Positions 9,296 to 17,655 of a DNA stretch of 64,000 nt are shown here, in pieces. The notes under the pieces are model-generated. The model did no database searches, was not told the origin of the DNA, and saw only the letters and a list, made by a program, of their open reading frames with translations. Location of the stretch: contig NZ_CP123639.1 of the NCBI RefSeq assembly GCF_029889745.1, forward strand, positions 2,151,501-2,215,500, written 5' to 3'. This DNA is from Ligilactobacillus faecis (GTDB lineage Bacteria; Bacillota; Bacilli; Lactobacillales; Lactobacillaceae). The translations under genes were made by a program, and so were the position numbers. Positions within the stretch are counted from its first letter, which is position 1. Every line of letters starts with the position of its first letter.

Positions 9296-9613
9296 TTAAA
9301 TATTATTTAAAAAATCTTCGACTTCTTTTTTAGTCTTCCGGTCTTTATTGACAAAACGAGCCTTTTCTTTGCCATCTTCATAAACGACAAAACTAGGGAT
9401 CCCCATGATCATCAGCTCTTGGCAAAGATCGATATTTTCATCACGATCAACTGTAATAAACTCAAATTGGCTAAATTCTGCTTCGATCTCAGGCATCGCT
9501 GGTTTGATAAAACGACAATCTGGGCACCAATCTGCGGTAAAGAAAAGAACGTACTTGCCATCTTGTAACTTTTCTTCTAATGTTTTTTTATCCATTTTTG
9601 CTAATTTTTCCAT
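9296..9613 (-). CDS. ytpP: Thioredoxin-like protein YtpP
   Basis: A 105-residue single thioredoxin fold with the redox motif WCPDC (about residues 29-33) and the cis-Pro segment MGIPSFVV. CPDC instead of CGPC is usual for YtpP. It is probably a cytoplasmic disulfide reductase. ATG 9613 follows a near-perfect TGGAGGG. It forms an operon with ytpR. Confidence 0.9.
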   Translation of the reverse strand: MEKLAKMDKKTLEEKLQDGKYVLFFTADWCPDCRFIKPAMPEIEAEFSQFEFITVDRDENIDLCQELMIMGIPSFVVYEDGKEKARFVNKDRKTKKEVEDFLNNI

Positions 9614-9678
9614 AATGATCCCTCCAGAATAAATTACTTACTTTTTGTATTATAACTTATCAAGAGTTATTTTTAAAT

Positions 9679-10329
9679 TTATTTGCTTGTTTTGAAATGT
9701 GCTTCTAACTTATAGATTGGTTGACCTTTTTGACTGAATTTTTCTTCATATTCTGTCATCACATTGTCAACTAAGTCGGGAGTTTGGTGAAGATCTAACC
9801 AAACTTGATCAAATTCCATCCCATAGTTATTCATGCTTACTAATGAATACTCAAAAAGACCACGATTGTCAGTCTTAAATTCTAAGTGACCTTCTGCGCA
9901 CATAACTTCTTCATATTGAGCTAAAAAACTCTTATATGTCAAACGCCGTTTCTCAGTACGCTTCTTCGGCCACGGGTCTGAAAAATTCAAATAGATCCCA
10001 CTGACTTCATTTTTTTCAAAAAATTCTGTCAGTCCACTCCCGTTAGCACAAATAAATTGGAGATTCGGTAACTGTGCTTCAAGTTGTTTTTTCAAAGCGA
10101 TCCCTGTTGCTACAGTTTGCATCTCGATCCCGATAAAATTTCTTTCTGGATATTTTTTAGCCATTTCGACGATGAAACGACCTTTTCCCATCCCAACTTC
10201 AATATAAAGTGGTTGTTTTTTGGCAAAACGACTTTGCCATTTTCCACGCAACTCAGCTGGTTCTGTAACGACATATTGCGGGTTTTCCTCGATCAAAGGC
10301 TTCGCCCAAGGTTTATTTCTTAAACGCAT
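9679..10329 (-). CDS. trmB: tRNA (guanine-N7-)-methyltransferase
   Basis: A 216-residue class I SAM-dependent methyltransferase that makes m7G46 in the tRNA variable loop. The SAM-binding segment [13 protein letters not shown] lies near residues 45-57, and the family signature [17 protein letters not shown] near 112-128. Length and motifs are standard. Its ATG at 10329 has no adjacent Shine-Dalgarno. GAAAGGA lies 28 bases upstream beyond a hairpin (10338-10364). It follows ytmP in the same direction. Confidence 0.95.
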   Translation of the reverse strand: MRLRNKPWAKPLIEENPQYVVTEPAELRGKWQSRFAKKQPLYIEVGMGKGRFIVEMAKKYPERNFIGIEMQTVATGIALKKQLEAQLPNLQFICANGSGLTEFFEKNEVSGIYLNFSDPWPKKRTEKRRLTYKSFLAQYEEVMCAEGHLEFKTDNRGLFEYSLVSMNNYGMEFDQVWLDLHQTPDLVDNVMTEYEEKFSQKGQPIYKLEAHFKTSK

Positions 10330-10337
10330 CTTTTTTT

Positions 10338-10364
10338 AACTAGTTAACAACTAGTTTTCCTTTC
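10338..10364 (-). promoter_or_regulatory. trmB leader: Shine-Dalgarno, 8-bp hairpin, start codon
   Basis: GAAAGGA (10358-10364) is followed by AACTAGTT (10349-10356), a 3-base loop, AACTAGTT (10338-10345), then eight bases to ATG. Folding the hairpin would bring the Shine-Dalgarno to normal distance. This is the simplest and clearest copy of the design. Confidence 0.6.
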
Positions 10365-10383
10365 TATAACTAACTTTCACTAA

Positions 10384-10420
10384 ATAAGGGACAAAAGGTG
10401 CACTGCCTTTTATCCCTTAT
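10384..10420. repeat. 15-bp inverted repeat between ytmP and trmB
   Basis: Arms 10384-10398 and 10406-10420 (one G-U) enclose a 7-base loop. No T-run follows on the minus strand, so it is more likely a processing or attenuating stem than a full terminator. Confidence 0.6.
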
Positions 10421-10424
10421 CGCA

Positions 10425-11231
10425 TCAACAATGCTTGGCATTGTTATTTTTGTTTTTGATAAATTGACTAAGCTTGATAATGTCTTGGTTCATTTCATGG
10501 AAATGACCACGTTCATAGTTATGCTTGATCACTAACAATAAGTTGATCATCGCATACCAATCGATCCGAGCTGATAAGTCTGCTGAAGGTTTTTTTCCTT
10601 CATAACGCGTTAACCATTGCTCCCAATCCTTACGTGGGACATATTGACACATTAACATACTAAGATCTAAAGCTGGGTCAGCTATACGAACTGCTTCCCA
10701 ATCGACTAGATATAGCTGTCCTGACTCAGATAAGAGCCAGTTTTTATGATTTAAATCGCCATGACATACTTCGTAATTCGAGCTTTCAAGCCGCGGCATA
10801 TCCTCTCTTAATCGTGCGACAACACGCATCAATAACGGATGCTTACGTAGATCACTGCTCAAGTTAGTAAAATATTGAGCTAAGAGGTCATCTGGTGTAT
10901 AAGTCTTACCCCCAACTTGGAGCAACATCTTTTTTAAAAGTTTTGAGTGGTGCATTCGATAAAGAAGTTGAGAAACTTGTACTGAACACATCTCTTCGCG
11001 CTTGAGCGAACGACCATTCATCCACTCTTGTGCAGTCAAAGTATCACCTGAGACCATCGTTTTAGTCCAAATCAGACGCGGAACGATCTCCTCTAACGAT
11101 AAAGCCGCCAAAAATGGGGAAGTATTTCTCTTTAAAAAAATACGTTCATCATTATTGACTGCCATATAAGCAGTACCTGTGTCGCCATCGATCGGAAGGA
11201 TCTGCCAGCCATTGTCCAAACTGATATCCAT
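10425..11231 (-). CDS. ytmP: YtmP-like phosphotransferase (aminoglycoside phosphotransferase fold)
   Basis: A 268-residue protein-kinase-like phosphotransferase. The catalytic loop CHGDLNHKNWLL lies near residue 155 and the metal-binding DWEAVRIADPALDLS near 175. The family phosphorylates small hydroxyl substrates such as choline, homoserine or aminoglycosides. The substrate of YtmP is unknown. The neighbourhood with trmB and ytpP is conserved in Firmicutes. ATG 11231 has GGAGAG upstream. It probably belongs to the ecsAB transcript (gap of 63 bases). Confidence 0.85.
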   Translation of the reverse strand: MDISLDNGWQILPIDGDTGTAYMAVNNDERIFLKRNTSPFLAALSLEEIVPRLIWTKTMVSGDTLTAQEWMNGRSLKREEMCSVQVSQLLYRMHHSKLLKKMLLQVGGKTYTPDDLLAQYFTNLSSDLRKHPLLMRVVARLREDMPRLESSNYEVCHGDLNHKNWLLSESGQLYLVDWEAVRIADPALDLSMLMCQYVPRKDWEQWLTRYEGKKPSADLSARIDWYAMINLLLVIKHNYERGHFHEMNQDIIKLSQFIKNKNNNAKHC

Positions 11232-11294
11232 CTGGGGCTCTCCTTTTGAAAATATCGATAACTAAAATAAGTCTACAAAGAACTAAGTAGCCTG

Positions 11295-12512
11295 TCAAGC
11301 TCTTTTTATTAGGCGCACTTTGGTATAGGGACCAGCAAGCAGTAAACACTCACCTAATAAAAGACCTAAAGAAATGCTTCCTGAAAAAAGACCTAACGAG
11401 CTAAAAACGACAAGTGAAAAGACAACTGCACAAAGCGCAAGACTAGTAAATAAAACTTGACTGAAGGCTTTGAGCTTTTGGTTCTTCTCTAACGGATAAA
11501 GATGCATAAAAACAAGCTCATCATAGTAAAAATAAAGTGGCAATAACTGGAAACCTAAAAGATAAATGAACAGCATCCCTAAAACATAAGCTAACCACGG
11601 AGTTTCGACAAAGTATAAGATCACCATTCCTAGTAAGCTCAAACGTAAATAAAGGCCACTATAGTTTCCATTTCGGACTAACGCCCGCCAATACAAATAA
11701 GTGAAACTTCTCGTAGGACTATTTGAAGCTTTAGGTAAGAAGCGATCTAAATAACGCCGTCTCTTAGCAGCCACTTGGATAAATGGTACATCGGTAAAAA
11801 GATCAAAAAAGCGATACCAACGTAACATTCTTCGTTGTTCTCTTTTGATCGCTTGCTCCCATAGAAAGCTCCCACTAGCGGCACTTGCTTTTTGCGCTCT
11901 TTCTAAAAAGATCCCTATCATCGCACTCAACAAGAGCAAATAAAGCGCATTAAAATAAAAACTCGCTAGTAAAATGAGGAAACAAAAAAGATCAGCAAAA
12001 AGTAATCTGAACCATCTTTGAGCTAATTTAGCGTGATACAAAGCAAGTAATTCGCGCTCAAGTTGCAAATATTTCAATACTAAAACGAGCAACCAAAGCA
12101 ATAAGATCTGTGGCGTCTTCAGCAAGACCGCATGCAAAAGATACGGAACAAGCGCCAAATAAAACACTGAAACGCTGAGCCAAGAAAAAAATAGTGAATG
12201 CGTAAAAGCACGGCTTAAGTAGCTTCCGATCTCGGCTTGCTTAGGTCCTAAAAAAACAAGATCTGCTGGGCGCAAAAGGGTCGCTAAAGAACCACATTTT
12301 AAAACGAGCCATAAGATCAAAGCACTGATCACAGGACTAAATGAAACACTTTTTTGACTAGTCAATGTTTGCAGATAATTAGAATAACTCAAACCTAGCC
12401 CACCTAGTAAAAAGAGCAAAGCTAAGACAAAATGATCATTCAATACATAACGTAAATATTTGAACATTTGTTTTTGATGTTTAGCTTGACGTTTTTTCCA
12501 TAATTCAAGCAT
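11295..12512 (-). CDS. ecsB: ABC transporter permease EcsB
   Basis: About 405 residues with many hydrophobic helices. It starts MLELWKKRQAKHQK and has the EcsB layout. It is the membrane subunit partner of EcsA. In B. subtilis EcsAB affects secretion, competence and intramembrane proteolysis by RasP, and the transported substrate is debated. The start at 12512, not the longer in-frame extension, is chosen because it overlaps the ecsA stop by eight bases and has GGTGGTG upstream. Confidence 0.9.
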   Translation of the reverse strand: MLELWKKRQAKHQKQMFKYLRYVLNDHFVLALLFLLGGLGLSYSNYLQTLTSQKSVSFSPVISALILWLVLKCGSLATLLRPADLVFLGPKQAEIGSYLSRAFTHSLFFSWLSVSVFYLALVPYLLHAVLLKTPQILLLWLLVLVLKYLQLERELLALYHAKLAQRWFRLLFADLFCFLILLASFYFNALYLLLLSAMIGIFLERAQKASAASGSFLWEQAIKREQRRMLRWYRFFDLFTDVPFIQVAAKRRRYLDRFLPKASNSPTRSFTYLYWRALVRNGNYSGLYLRLSLLGMVILYFVETPWLAYVLGMLFIYLLGFQLLPLYFYYDELVFMHLYPLEKNQKLKAFSQVLFTSLALCAVVFSLVVFSSLGLFSGSISLGLLLGECLLLAGPYTKVRLIKRA

Positions 12513-13245
12513 CACTTTCACCACCCTGCGCGAATTTGAGATAGATCTCAGATAAAGAAGCTTCTTGTTTTCCATAGGTTTGCCGGAGTTGCGCTAGATC
12601 GCCGCTTGCTGTGACTTGCCCTTGGTCAAGCATCACAAACCGATCACAATACTCTTGCGCAGTACTCAAAACGTGCGTTGACATCAAGACGGCTGCGCCA
12701 GCTTGCTTTTTTTGGGCGATCAACTCAAGTAGATCATTTGTTGCAAGTGGATCTAGTCCTAAAAACGGCTCGTCAATGATATATAAAGATGCATCTGTGA
12801 TGAAAGCACAAACGATCATCACTTTTTGTTTCATCCCTTTTGAAAAATTAGCGGGAAACCAATCTAACTTATTATCTAAGCGAAATTTCTTTAATAGTTT
12901 CTGCGCCTTTGGCCAAGTTTTTGTTTGATCGAGTCCATAAGCCATCATCGTTAGCTCAAGATGTTCTTTTAACGTCAACTCTTCATATAAGATCGGAGTT
13001 TCTGGGATATACGCTAGTTGGCTCTTATAGTGCTTAGGATCTTTAGCAAGAGTCACTCCATCAAGTTTGATAGTTCCTTTTTGTGGCATAAGTAAGCCAA
13101 TGATATGCTTCAAAGTCGTCGATTTACCTGCCCCGTTGAGCCCGATCAGGCCAACTAGTTCACGATCATTCACTGTAAAAGAGATATCCTTTAATACTGG
13201 GACTTGTGAATAGCCACCAACAAGTCCGTTAACTTCTAAAGTCAT
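12505..13245 (-). CDS. ecsA: ABC transporter ATP-binding protein EcsA
   Basis: A 246-residue ABC ATPase. Walker A GLNGAGKST lies near residues 35-43, signature FSKGMKQ near 134, and Walker B LYIIDEPFLGLDP near 155. It powers EcsB. GGAGGG precedes ATG 13245. It is divergent from hit, the usual arrangement in Bacillales and Lactobacillales. Confidence 0.93.
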   Translation of the reverse strand: MTLEVNGLVGGYSQVPVLKDISFTVNDRELVGLIGLNGAGKSTTLKHIIGLLMPQKGTIKLDGVTLAKDPKHYKSQLAYIPETPILYEELTLKEHLELTMMAYGLDQTKTWPKAQKLLKKFRLDNKLDWFPANFSKGMKQKVMIVCAFITDASLYIIDEPFLGLDPLATNDLLELIAQKKQAGAAVLMSTHVLSTAQEYCDRFVMLDQGQVTASGDLAQLRQTYGKQEASLSEIYLKFAQGGESDA

Positions 13246-13408
13246 AGACTACCCTCCGAGAAATTTTCTTATTCTTTAGTTTACACCAAATTCAGGCTAA
13301 AGGAAAAATTGGATACATAGTGTTAGAATTTTTTCTAGAATAGATGATCGACTAAATTTTAGTGTATACTAGAAGAAAGATCTATTTTTTTGAAAGAAGG
13401 TTTTAAAT

Positions 13409-13849
13409 ATGCAAGATTGTATCTTTTGTAAGATCGTCGCTGGAACGATCCCAAGTACAACAGTCTACGAAGATGATGAAGTCAAAGCTTTCTTAGACAT
13501 CTCCCAAGCTACACCAGGACATACTCTTGTCGTTCCTAAAAAACACGCAGCTGATATCTTCGAATATGATGAAGAACTGGCTAAAACCGTTTTTAGTCGG
13601 ATCCCCAAGATCGCTCGGGCACTCAAAGCCTCAGATCCTCAGATCACAGGGCTAAATATCGTCAATAATAACGGTGAAGTTGCCTACCAAACGGTCTTTC
13701 ATTCACATGTTCATTTGATCCCACGTTACAGCCAAAAAGACGGCTTCAAGATGGTCTTTGACGATAATTCAGACCAATATGATAGCGCAAAACTCCAAGC
13801 GATCGCAGCTAACATCAAAGCCCATTTAGAGGATCAGACCAATGAATAA
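13409..13849 (+). CDS. hit: HIT family nucleotide-binding protein
   Basis: A 146-residue histidine-triad hydrolase/transferase of the PKCI/Hint group. N-terminal Cys residues CIFCKI suggest a zinc site, and the catalytic triad HSHVHLIP lies near residues 98-105. Hint enzymes hydrolyse adenosine phosphoramidates. GAAAGAAGG precedes ATG 13409. Its 3' end overlaps the next gene by eight bases. Confidence 0.93.
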   Translation: MQDCIFCKIVAGTIPSTTVYEDDEVKAFLDISQATPGHTLVVPKKHAADIFEYDEELAKTVFSRIPKIARALKASDPQITGLNIVNNNGEVAYQTVFHSHVHLIPRYSQKDGFKMVFDDNSDQYDSAKLQAIAANIKAHLEDQTNE

Positions 13850-14156
13850 ATTAACTCGTTTTGCGTTGATCACAGGTTCGCTTGCAACGATCGTCTATCT
13901 CAAACGTGATGAGATCTTCAAATATTTGACTAAAAAGGCAGTCGTCCTTGATCAAACAGTCGCAGAAGGTAAAGCTTATCTAGCTAAAGTTCAAGTTGTC
14001 AAAGATAAGGCTCACGCTTTCAGTGCTGAATTAGAAAAAGCCACTCCTGTTTTAGATGAGCTTTCAAAAGAGATCAATGTTTATAGCGAAGAGATCAAAC
14101 CTTTGACAAAAGAGCTCGACCGTTCTGCTTCTGAGCTCGAACAACGATTTTCTTAA
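13842..14156 (+). CDS. Small membrane-anchored coiled protein (YtxH-like), function unknown
   Basis: A 104-residue protein with a short hydrophobic N-terminus (LTRFALITGSLATIVYL) and then a charged, heptad-rich helical region rich in Glu, Lys and Leu. It resembles the small YtxH-like proteins often found between hit and prsA. It is translationally coupled to hit by an eight-base overlap. No enzymatic motif is visible. It probably lies at the membrane facing the cytoplasm. Confidence 0.7.
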   Translation: MNKLTRFALITGSLATIVYLKRDEIFKYLTKKAVVLDQTVAEGKAYLAKVQVVKDKAHAFSAELEKATPVLDELSKEINVYSEEIKPLTKELDRSASELEQRFS

Positions 14157-14192
14157 AAATTATTAAACGTTTGCGCGTCATTTCGCCAAATG

Positions 14193-14201
14193 TGTTATAT
14201 T
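14193..14201 (+). promoter_or_regulatory. Probable extended -10 promoter of prsA
   Basis: TG-T-TATATT (14193-14201) forms an extended -10. A weak TTGCGC lies 19 bases upstream. It sits between the upstream stop and prsA. Confidence 0.45.
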
Positions 14202-14241
14202 GTACTTATTAGATTTTTACGAATAGGATGTGTTTAACATA

Positions 14242-15264
14242 ATGAAAAAATGGTTAGTCGCCTGTGCTGGTGTCTTGATGACATTGAGCTTATCAGCTTG
14301 TTCAAGTAAAACTGTGGCCACTACTTCGGGTGGTAAGATCACTGAAAGTCAATACTACGATAGTATGAAAAAGACCTCTTCTGGGAAACAGATCTTACAA
14401 CAAATGATCTTAGACAAGATCTTAGAAGGTAAATATGGTGATAAAGTTACCGATAAGATGGTCAACAAAGAATATAACAAATACAAGAAACAATACGGTT
14501 CTTCTTTCTCAGCTGTCCTTTCACAAAACGGCTTGACAGCTTCAGCTTTCAAGAAGAGCATTCGTTCTAACTTGTTATTACGTCAAGCAGTGATCGCTAA
14601 TACAAAGATCACTGATGCGCAACTTAAGAAGCAATGGAAATCTTATGAACCAACGATCACGGTTGCTCAGATCCTCGTTTCAAATGAAGACGAAGCTAAA
14701 TCGATCATCGAAGATCTCAACAAAGATGGTTCCTGGAAGAATTTCAAGAAGTTAGCTAAAGAAAAATCGATCGATGACTCAACGAAAAACGATGGCGGTA
14801 AGCTACCATCATTCAACAACACAGATACTTCACTTGACAGTACATTCAAAAAAGCAGCATTTGCTTTGAAACAAGGTGAATACACTAAAGAACCTGTCAA
14901 GACAAGCTATGGCTACCACATTATTTACAGCGTCAAGAACCCTGGTAAAGGTAAGATGTCTGACCATACACAAGAATTAAAAGATCAGATCATCGATGAA
15001 AAACTAAACGACTCTGCAACACTTCAAGCTGTTATCTCAAAAGAATTCAAAGAAGGTAACGTTTCGATCAAAGATAGTGACTTGAAAGATATTCTAGCTG
15101 ATTACCTTTCAACAAGTAGTGTGACGACTTCAAGTTCTTCAAGCAAGAAGAGTAGCTCTTCTTCTAAGAAAGAAAGCTCTTCTTCTGAAGCTTCCTCTTC
15201 TGAGAGTTCTTCAGAAAGTTCAGCTGCTGATAGCAGTAGTGCCGAAAGTAGCAGTGCTGAATAA
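14242..15264 (+). CDS. prsA: Foldase lipoprotein PrsA (PpiC-type peptidyl-prolyl isomerase)
   Basis: About 340 residues. The signal peptide ends in lipobox LSAC (Cys20), so it is a lipoprotein on the outer face of the membrane, where it helps secreted proteins fold. The parvulin PPIase domain spans about residues 130-225 ([14 protein letters not shown] through [11 protein letters not shown]). The last 50 residues are almost only Ser with Lys, Glu and Ala, an unusual low-complexity tail. ATG 14242 starts the signal peptide. GTG 14230 is a less likely start. A strong terminator follows. Confidence 0.93.
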   Translation: MKKWLVACAGVLMTLSLSACSSKTVATTSGGKITESQYYDSMKKTSSGKQILQQMILDKILEGKYGDKVTDKMVNKEYNKYKKQYGSSFSAVLSQNGLTASAFKKSIRSNLLLRQAVIANTKITDAQLKKQWKSYEPTITVAQILVSNEDEAKSIIEDLNKDGSWKNFKKLAKEKSIDDSTKNDGGKLPSFNNTDTSLDSTFKKAAFALKQGEYTKEPVKTSYGYHIIYSVKNPGKGKMSDHTQELKDQIIDEKLNDSATLQAVISKEFKEGNVSIKDSDLKDILADYLSTSSVTTSSSSSKKSSSSSKKESSSSEASSSESSSESSAADSSSAESSSAE

Positions 15265-15291
15265 GCAACACGCTTACTAAACCAATAAACT

Positions 15292-15331
15292 AAAGACCGA
15301 TCAAGTTGGATCCCTAACTTGATCGGTCTTT
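15292..15331. terminator. Bidirectional terminator between prsA and the RNase H gene
   Basis: A 16-bp perfect stem (15292-15307 with 15316-15331), an 8-base loop, then TTTTT on the plus strand. An A-run at the other foot allows use by the converging minus-strand gene too. Confidence 0.9.
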
Positions 15332-15341
15332 TTAAGGTTCT

Positions 15342-15935
15342 TTATTTTAAGCCACAAGCTTCTTTAGCTAGTTGATCAGCACGTTCATTAAATCTTATAC
15401 CTGTATGAGCGGCAACTTTATAAAACTTGAGCTTTGCTTGCGTTTCAGCTTTAAATTTCTGCACAAAGGCGACATAGCGTTTTGTTACTGGTGTCTTAGC
15501 TTGCCAAGAACCATCCGCCCAACTAGCGATCCCCTGATAATCATGACAGATCACCACTTCAGTCATCCCTTTGGCTTGCGCATACTTAAGCGCATAGATC
15601 GTAGCCAATAACTCACCCCCGACATTTTGTAACTTGATCAAGTCTAGATGCCGATCGTCTCTGACTTTTTGTTCAAAAATGATCTGCTCATTTTTAACAT
15701 GGATAAAAGCGCCTCCTACGACCTGTTGCTCTTTTGCAAAACTTCCATCTACAAAAATACTCTCTTTGGGAAGAGCTTGTTCTGTCTTTCCTAAAAGAAA
15801 AGCTTCTGCTTCTTCTTTGGTCACAAACCCCTTAAAAACAGGATTTGTGACTTGTTTTAACGCTTGTTGACACTCTGGCCAAGAAGTGTAGATCTGTCCG
15901 GTATTTTTAAGCGCATAAAAATTTTTCTTTGCCAT
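15342..15935 (-). CDS. rnhA: Ribonuclease H with N-terminal viroplasmin-type domain
   Basis: A 197-residue protein. The N-terminal 50 residues are the caulimovirus-viroplasmin/RNase HI hybrid-binding domain (FYALKNTGQIYTSWPECQ). The RNase HI fold follows with acidic active-site residues in FVDGSF, GELLAT, CHDYQG and NERADQLA. It removes RNA from RNA-DNA hybrids. It lies 11 bases downstream of yhaM, so the two nucleases are co-transcribed. Confidence 0.9.
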   Translation of the reverse strand: MAKKNFYALKNTGQIYTSWPECQQALKQVTNPVFKGFVTKEEAEAFLLGKTEQALPKESIFVDGSFAKEQQVVGGAFIHVKNEQIIFEQKVRDDRHLDLIKLQNVGGELLATIYALKYAQAKGMTEVVICHDYQGIASWADGSWQAKTPVTKRYVAFVQKFKAETQAKLKFYKVAAHTGIRFNERADQLAKEACGLK

Positions 15936-15946
15936 TGTCTACCTCG

Positions 15947-16894
15947 TTATTTTTCACTAGGACGATAAAAATTGCGCCCATCCAGCCCAAAGATCCGCTC
16001 AGTAAATTCTCCTGGTGCTGTATGTTCTAAACTTTTGTCTAACATTTGTAAAGAAGCGTCTAAGTTATCTAACTGATGCAACACTTCAGCTTCGACCAAG
16101 TGCGGACGCACAGGTGAACCATATTCTAACAAACCATGATGTGAAATGATCATATGTCGTAATAAAAGCGCATCCTCACTTTCAGTTGCAAGTCCTAGAC
16201 GTTCACAGGTCTTAACGATCTCTTCATCGATCAAAACGATATGCCCTAAAAGATTTCCCGCTAAAGTATAAGACGTAGCAACTGGACCTGAAAGTTCTAA
16301 AACTTTACCAATATCGTGCAAGATCGCTCCTGCATACAATAACGAAGTATCTAACTGCGGATATTGTGTACCTAACGCTTTGGCTAAACGTAAGATCGAA
16401 AGCGTATGAAAAGCTAGACCCCCAGCATATGCATGATGATTTGATTTAGCTGCAGGGAAGGTGAAAAATTCCTTTTGATATTCCTTTAATAAAGCACGCA
16501 CGATCCGATTCCACGTAGGATTAGTGATCTCAAAGAGATAACGGTTCAATTCTGCTTCGATCTCAACTCTTTTTTCAGGTGCTTTTTGTACAAAAAGTGC
16601 GGGATCTTGAGGCTCACTTTCTTTAGCTAAGCGCAATTTAAAGATCTTGATCTGAGGATTATTTTGATAGAGTTCGCGCTTGCCTTTGAGATATACGACC
16701 TTTCCAGGCGTAAAAGTAGCGATCGCTTCTTTAGAAGCATCCCAAAATTTAGCACTGATCACACCGGACTGATCAGAAAAATTGAAAGCAATAAATTGTT
16801 TTCCATTTTTAGCGATCCGCGTCTCAGCCGATTTGATCAAAACAAAAAGTTCTATATTTTCATCATTTTTATAATCAAAGATTCTTTTATTCAA
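15947..16894 (-). CDS. yhaM: 3'-5' exoribonuclease YhaM
   Basis: A 315-residue exonuclease. An OB-fold nucleic-acid-binding domain covers about residues 1-110. The HD phosphohydrolase domain follows, with HHAYAGGLAFHTLSI near 155 and the metal motif HDIGK near 190. YhaM trims mRNA 3' ends and single-stranded DNA with Mn. The start is TTG at 16894 with AGGTAG seven bases upstream. It forms an operon with the RNase H gene. Confidence 0.93.
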   Translation of the reverse strand: MNKRIFDYKNDENIELFVLIKSAETRIAKNGKQFIAFNFSDQSGVISAKFWDASKEAIATFTPGKVVYLKGKRELYQNNPQIKIFKLRLAKESEPQDPALFVQKAPEKRVEIEAELNRYLFEITNPTWNRIVRALLKEYQKEFFTFPAAKSNHHAYAGGLAFHTLSILRLAKALGTQYPQLDTSLLYAGAILHDIGKVLELSGPVATSYTLAGNLLGHIVLIDEEIVKTCERLGLATESEDALLLRHMIISHHGLLEYGSPVRPHLVEAEVLHQLDNLDASLQMLDKSLEHTAPGEFTERIFGLDGRNFYRPSEK

Positions 16895-17001
16895 TATTTC
16901 TACCTATCCGTTTCTTTCAAGGTTCTCGCTTATTAACTTTAACATATTTTAGCTAAGTAAGATACGCTTTTCCAAACGCTACATTTTTCTTTGCGAAAAA
17001 A

Positions 17002-17037
17002 CGCTTGGGAACAGTCGCGATCGACTGCTCCCAAGCG
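17002..17037 (-). terminator. Terminator after ylbF
   Basis: A long GC-rich stem CGCTTGGGA-CAGTCG with its complement is followed by TTTTTT on the minus strand. Confidence 0.85.
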
Positions 17038-17051
17038 CTCAAGCTCACTTA

Positions 17052-17390
17052 TTAGTCTTTATATAATTCTTGAACTGGTTGGAAGATGATCTGGCTCACT
17101 TCATCCATCAACATACTCAAAGCTTGTTCTTTCAACATAAGTTGTTGTAAAGTTTCAAAGTCTTTAGCTTTAGCTCCTGCTTCTTGTAGCTTCTTGAAAT
17201 CTTCTTCAGTGATCTCGCCTTTCATCTGCTTTTGTTGCATCTCTTCTTGCAAAGTTTGCAATTCTTTGAAGCAACTATAAGCAGCTTCATCAGCTTTTAA
17301 AGCATCATAAGCAGCTTTGAGCTCTGTGTATTGTTGGGTTTCTTTTAACTCGCTTCCCATTTGGTTAGCCGTATCATAAATGTTTACCAT
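17052..17390 (-). CDS. ylbF: YlbF/YmcA family regulator
   Basis: A 112-residue, mostly helical protein (a com_ylbF domain throughout, e.g. AYSCFKELQTLQEEMQQKQMKG). In Bacillus the YlbF-YmcA-YaaT complex tunes RNase Y cleavage and affects competence and biofilm. It is probably a cytoplasmic RNA-decay modulator here. ATG 17390 has AAGGATAG ten bases upstream. A 215-base structured leader precedes it (17391-17620). It is monocistronic. Confidence 0.88.
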   Translation of the reverse strand: MVNIYDTANQMGSELKETQQYTELKAAYDALKADEAAYSCFKELQTLQEEMQQKQMKGEITEEDFKKLQEAGAKAKDFETLQQLMLKEQALSMLMDEVSQIIFQPVQELYKD

Positions 17391-17620
17391 AGATCTTCTA
17401 TCCTTGCTATATCAAATATGGCTCAAGATAAAGTACTTTATCCTGCTAAAAAGAAATATAGCCTTCCTTTCATGTTTATTTGCTACTCTTAGTTTCAAAA
17501 AATAACTTAAGCAGCTCTAAAAGATAGTCATCATCCTGATCCTTAGTACCTAGTCCATATTTTATCTTTTTTGTAGATACTATCGATCAACTATCTTTTT
17601 ACTTTTCAATTACTATTATA
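17391..17620 (-). promoter_or_regulatory. Long structured ylbF leader with SD-hairpin module
   Basis: A -10 TATAAT lies at 17615-17620 with a weak -35. The RNA then contains a long-range stem (AAAGATAGT near 17592-17600 with ACTATCTTT near 17521-17530). Next come GAAAGGA (17465-17471), arm GCTATAT (17456-17462) and its partner ATATAGC (17406-17412), 15 bases before ATG. The decamer CTAGGTACTA (17544-17553) recurs in the phoH leader. Confidence 0.55.
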
Positions 17621-17655
17621 CATCACTTTATATTTTTGATTAATTCAAAAGCCTC

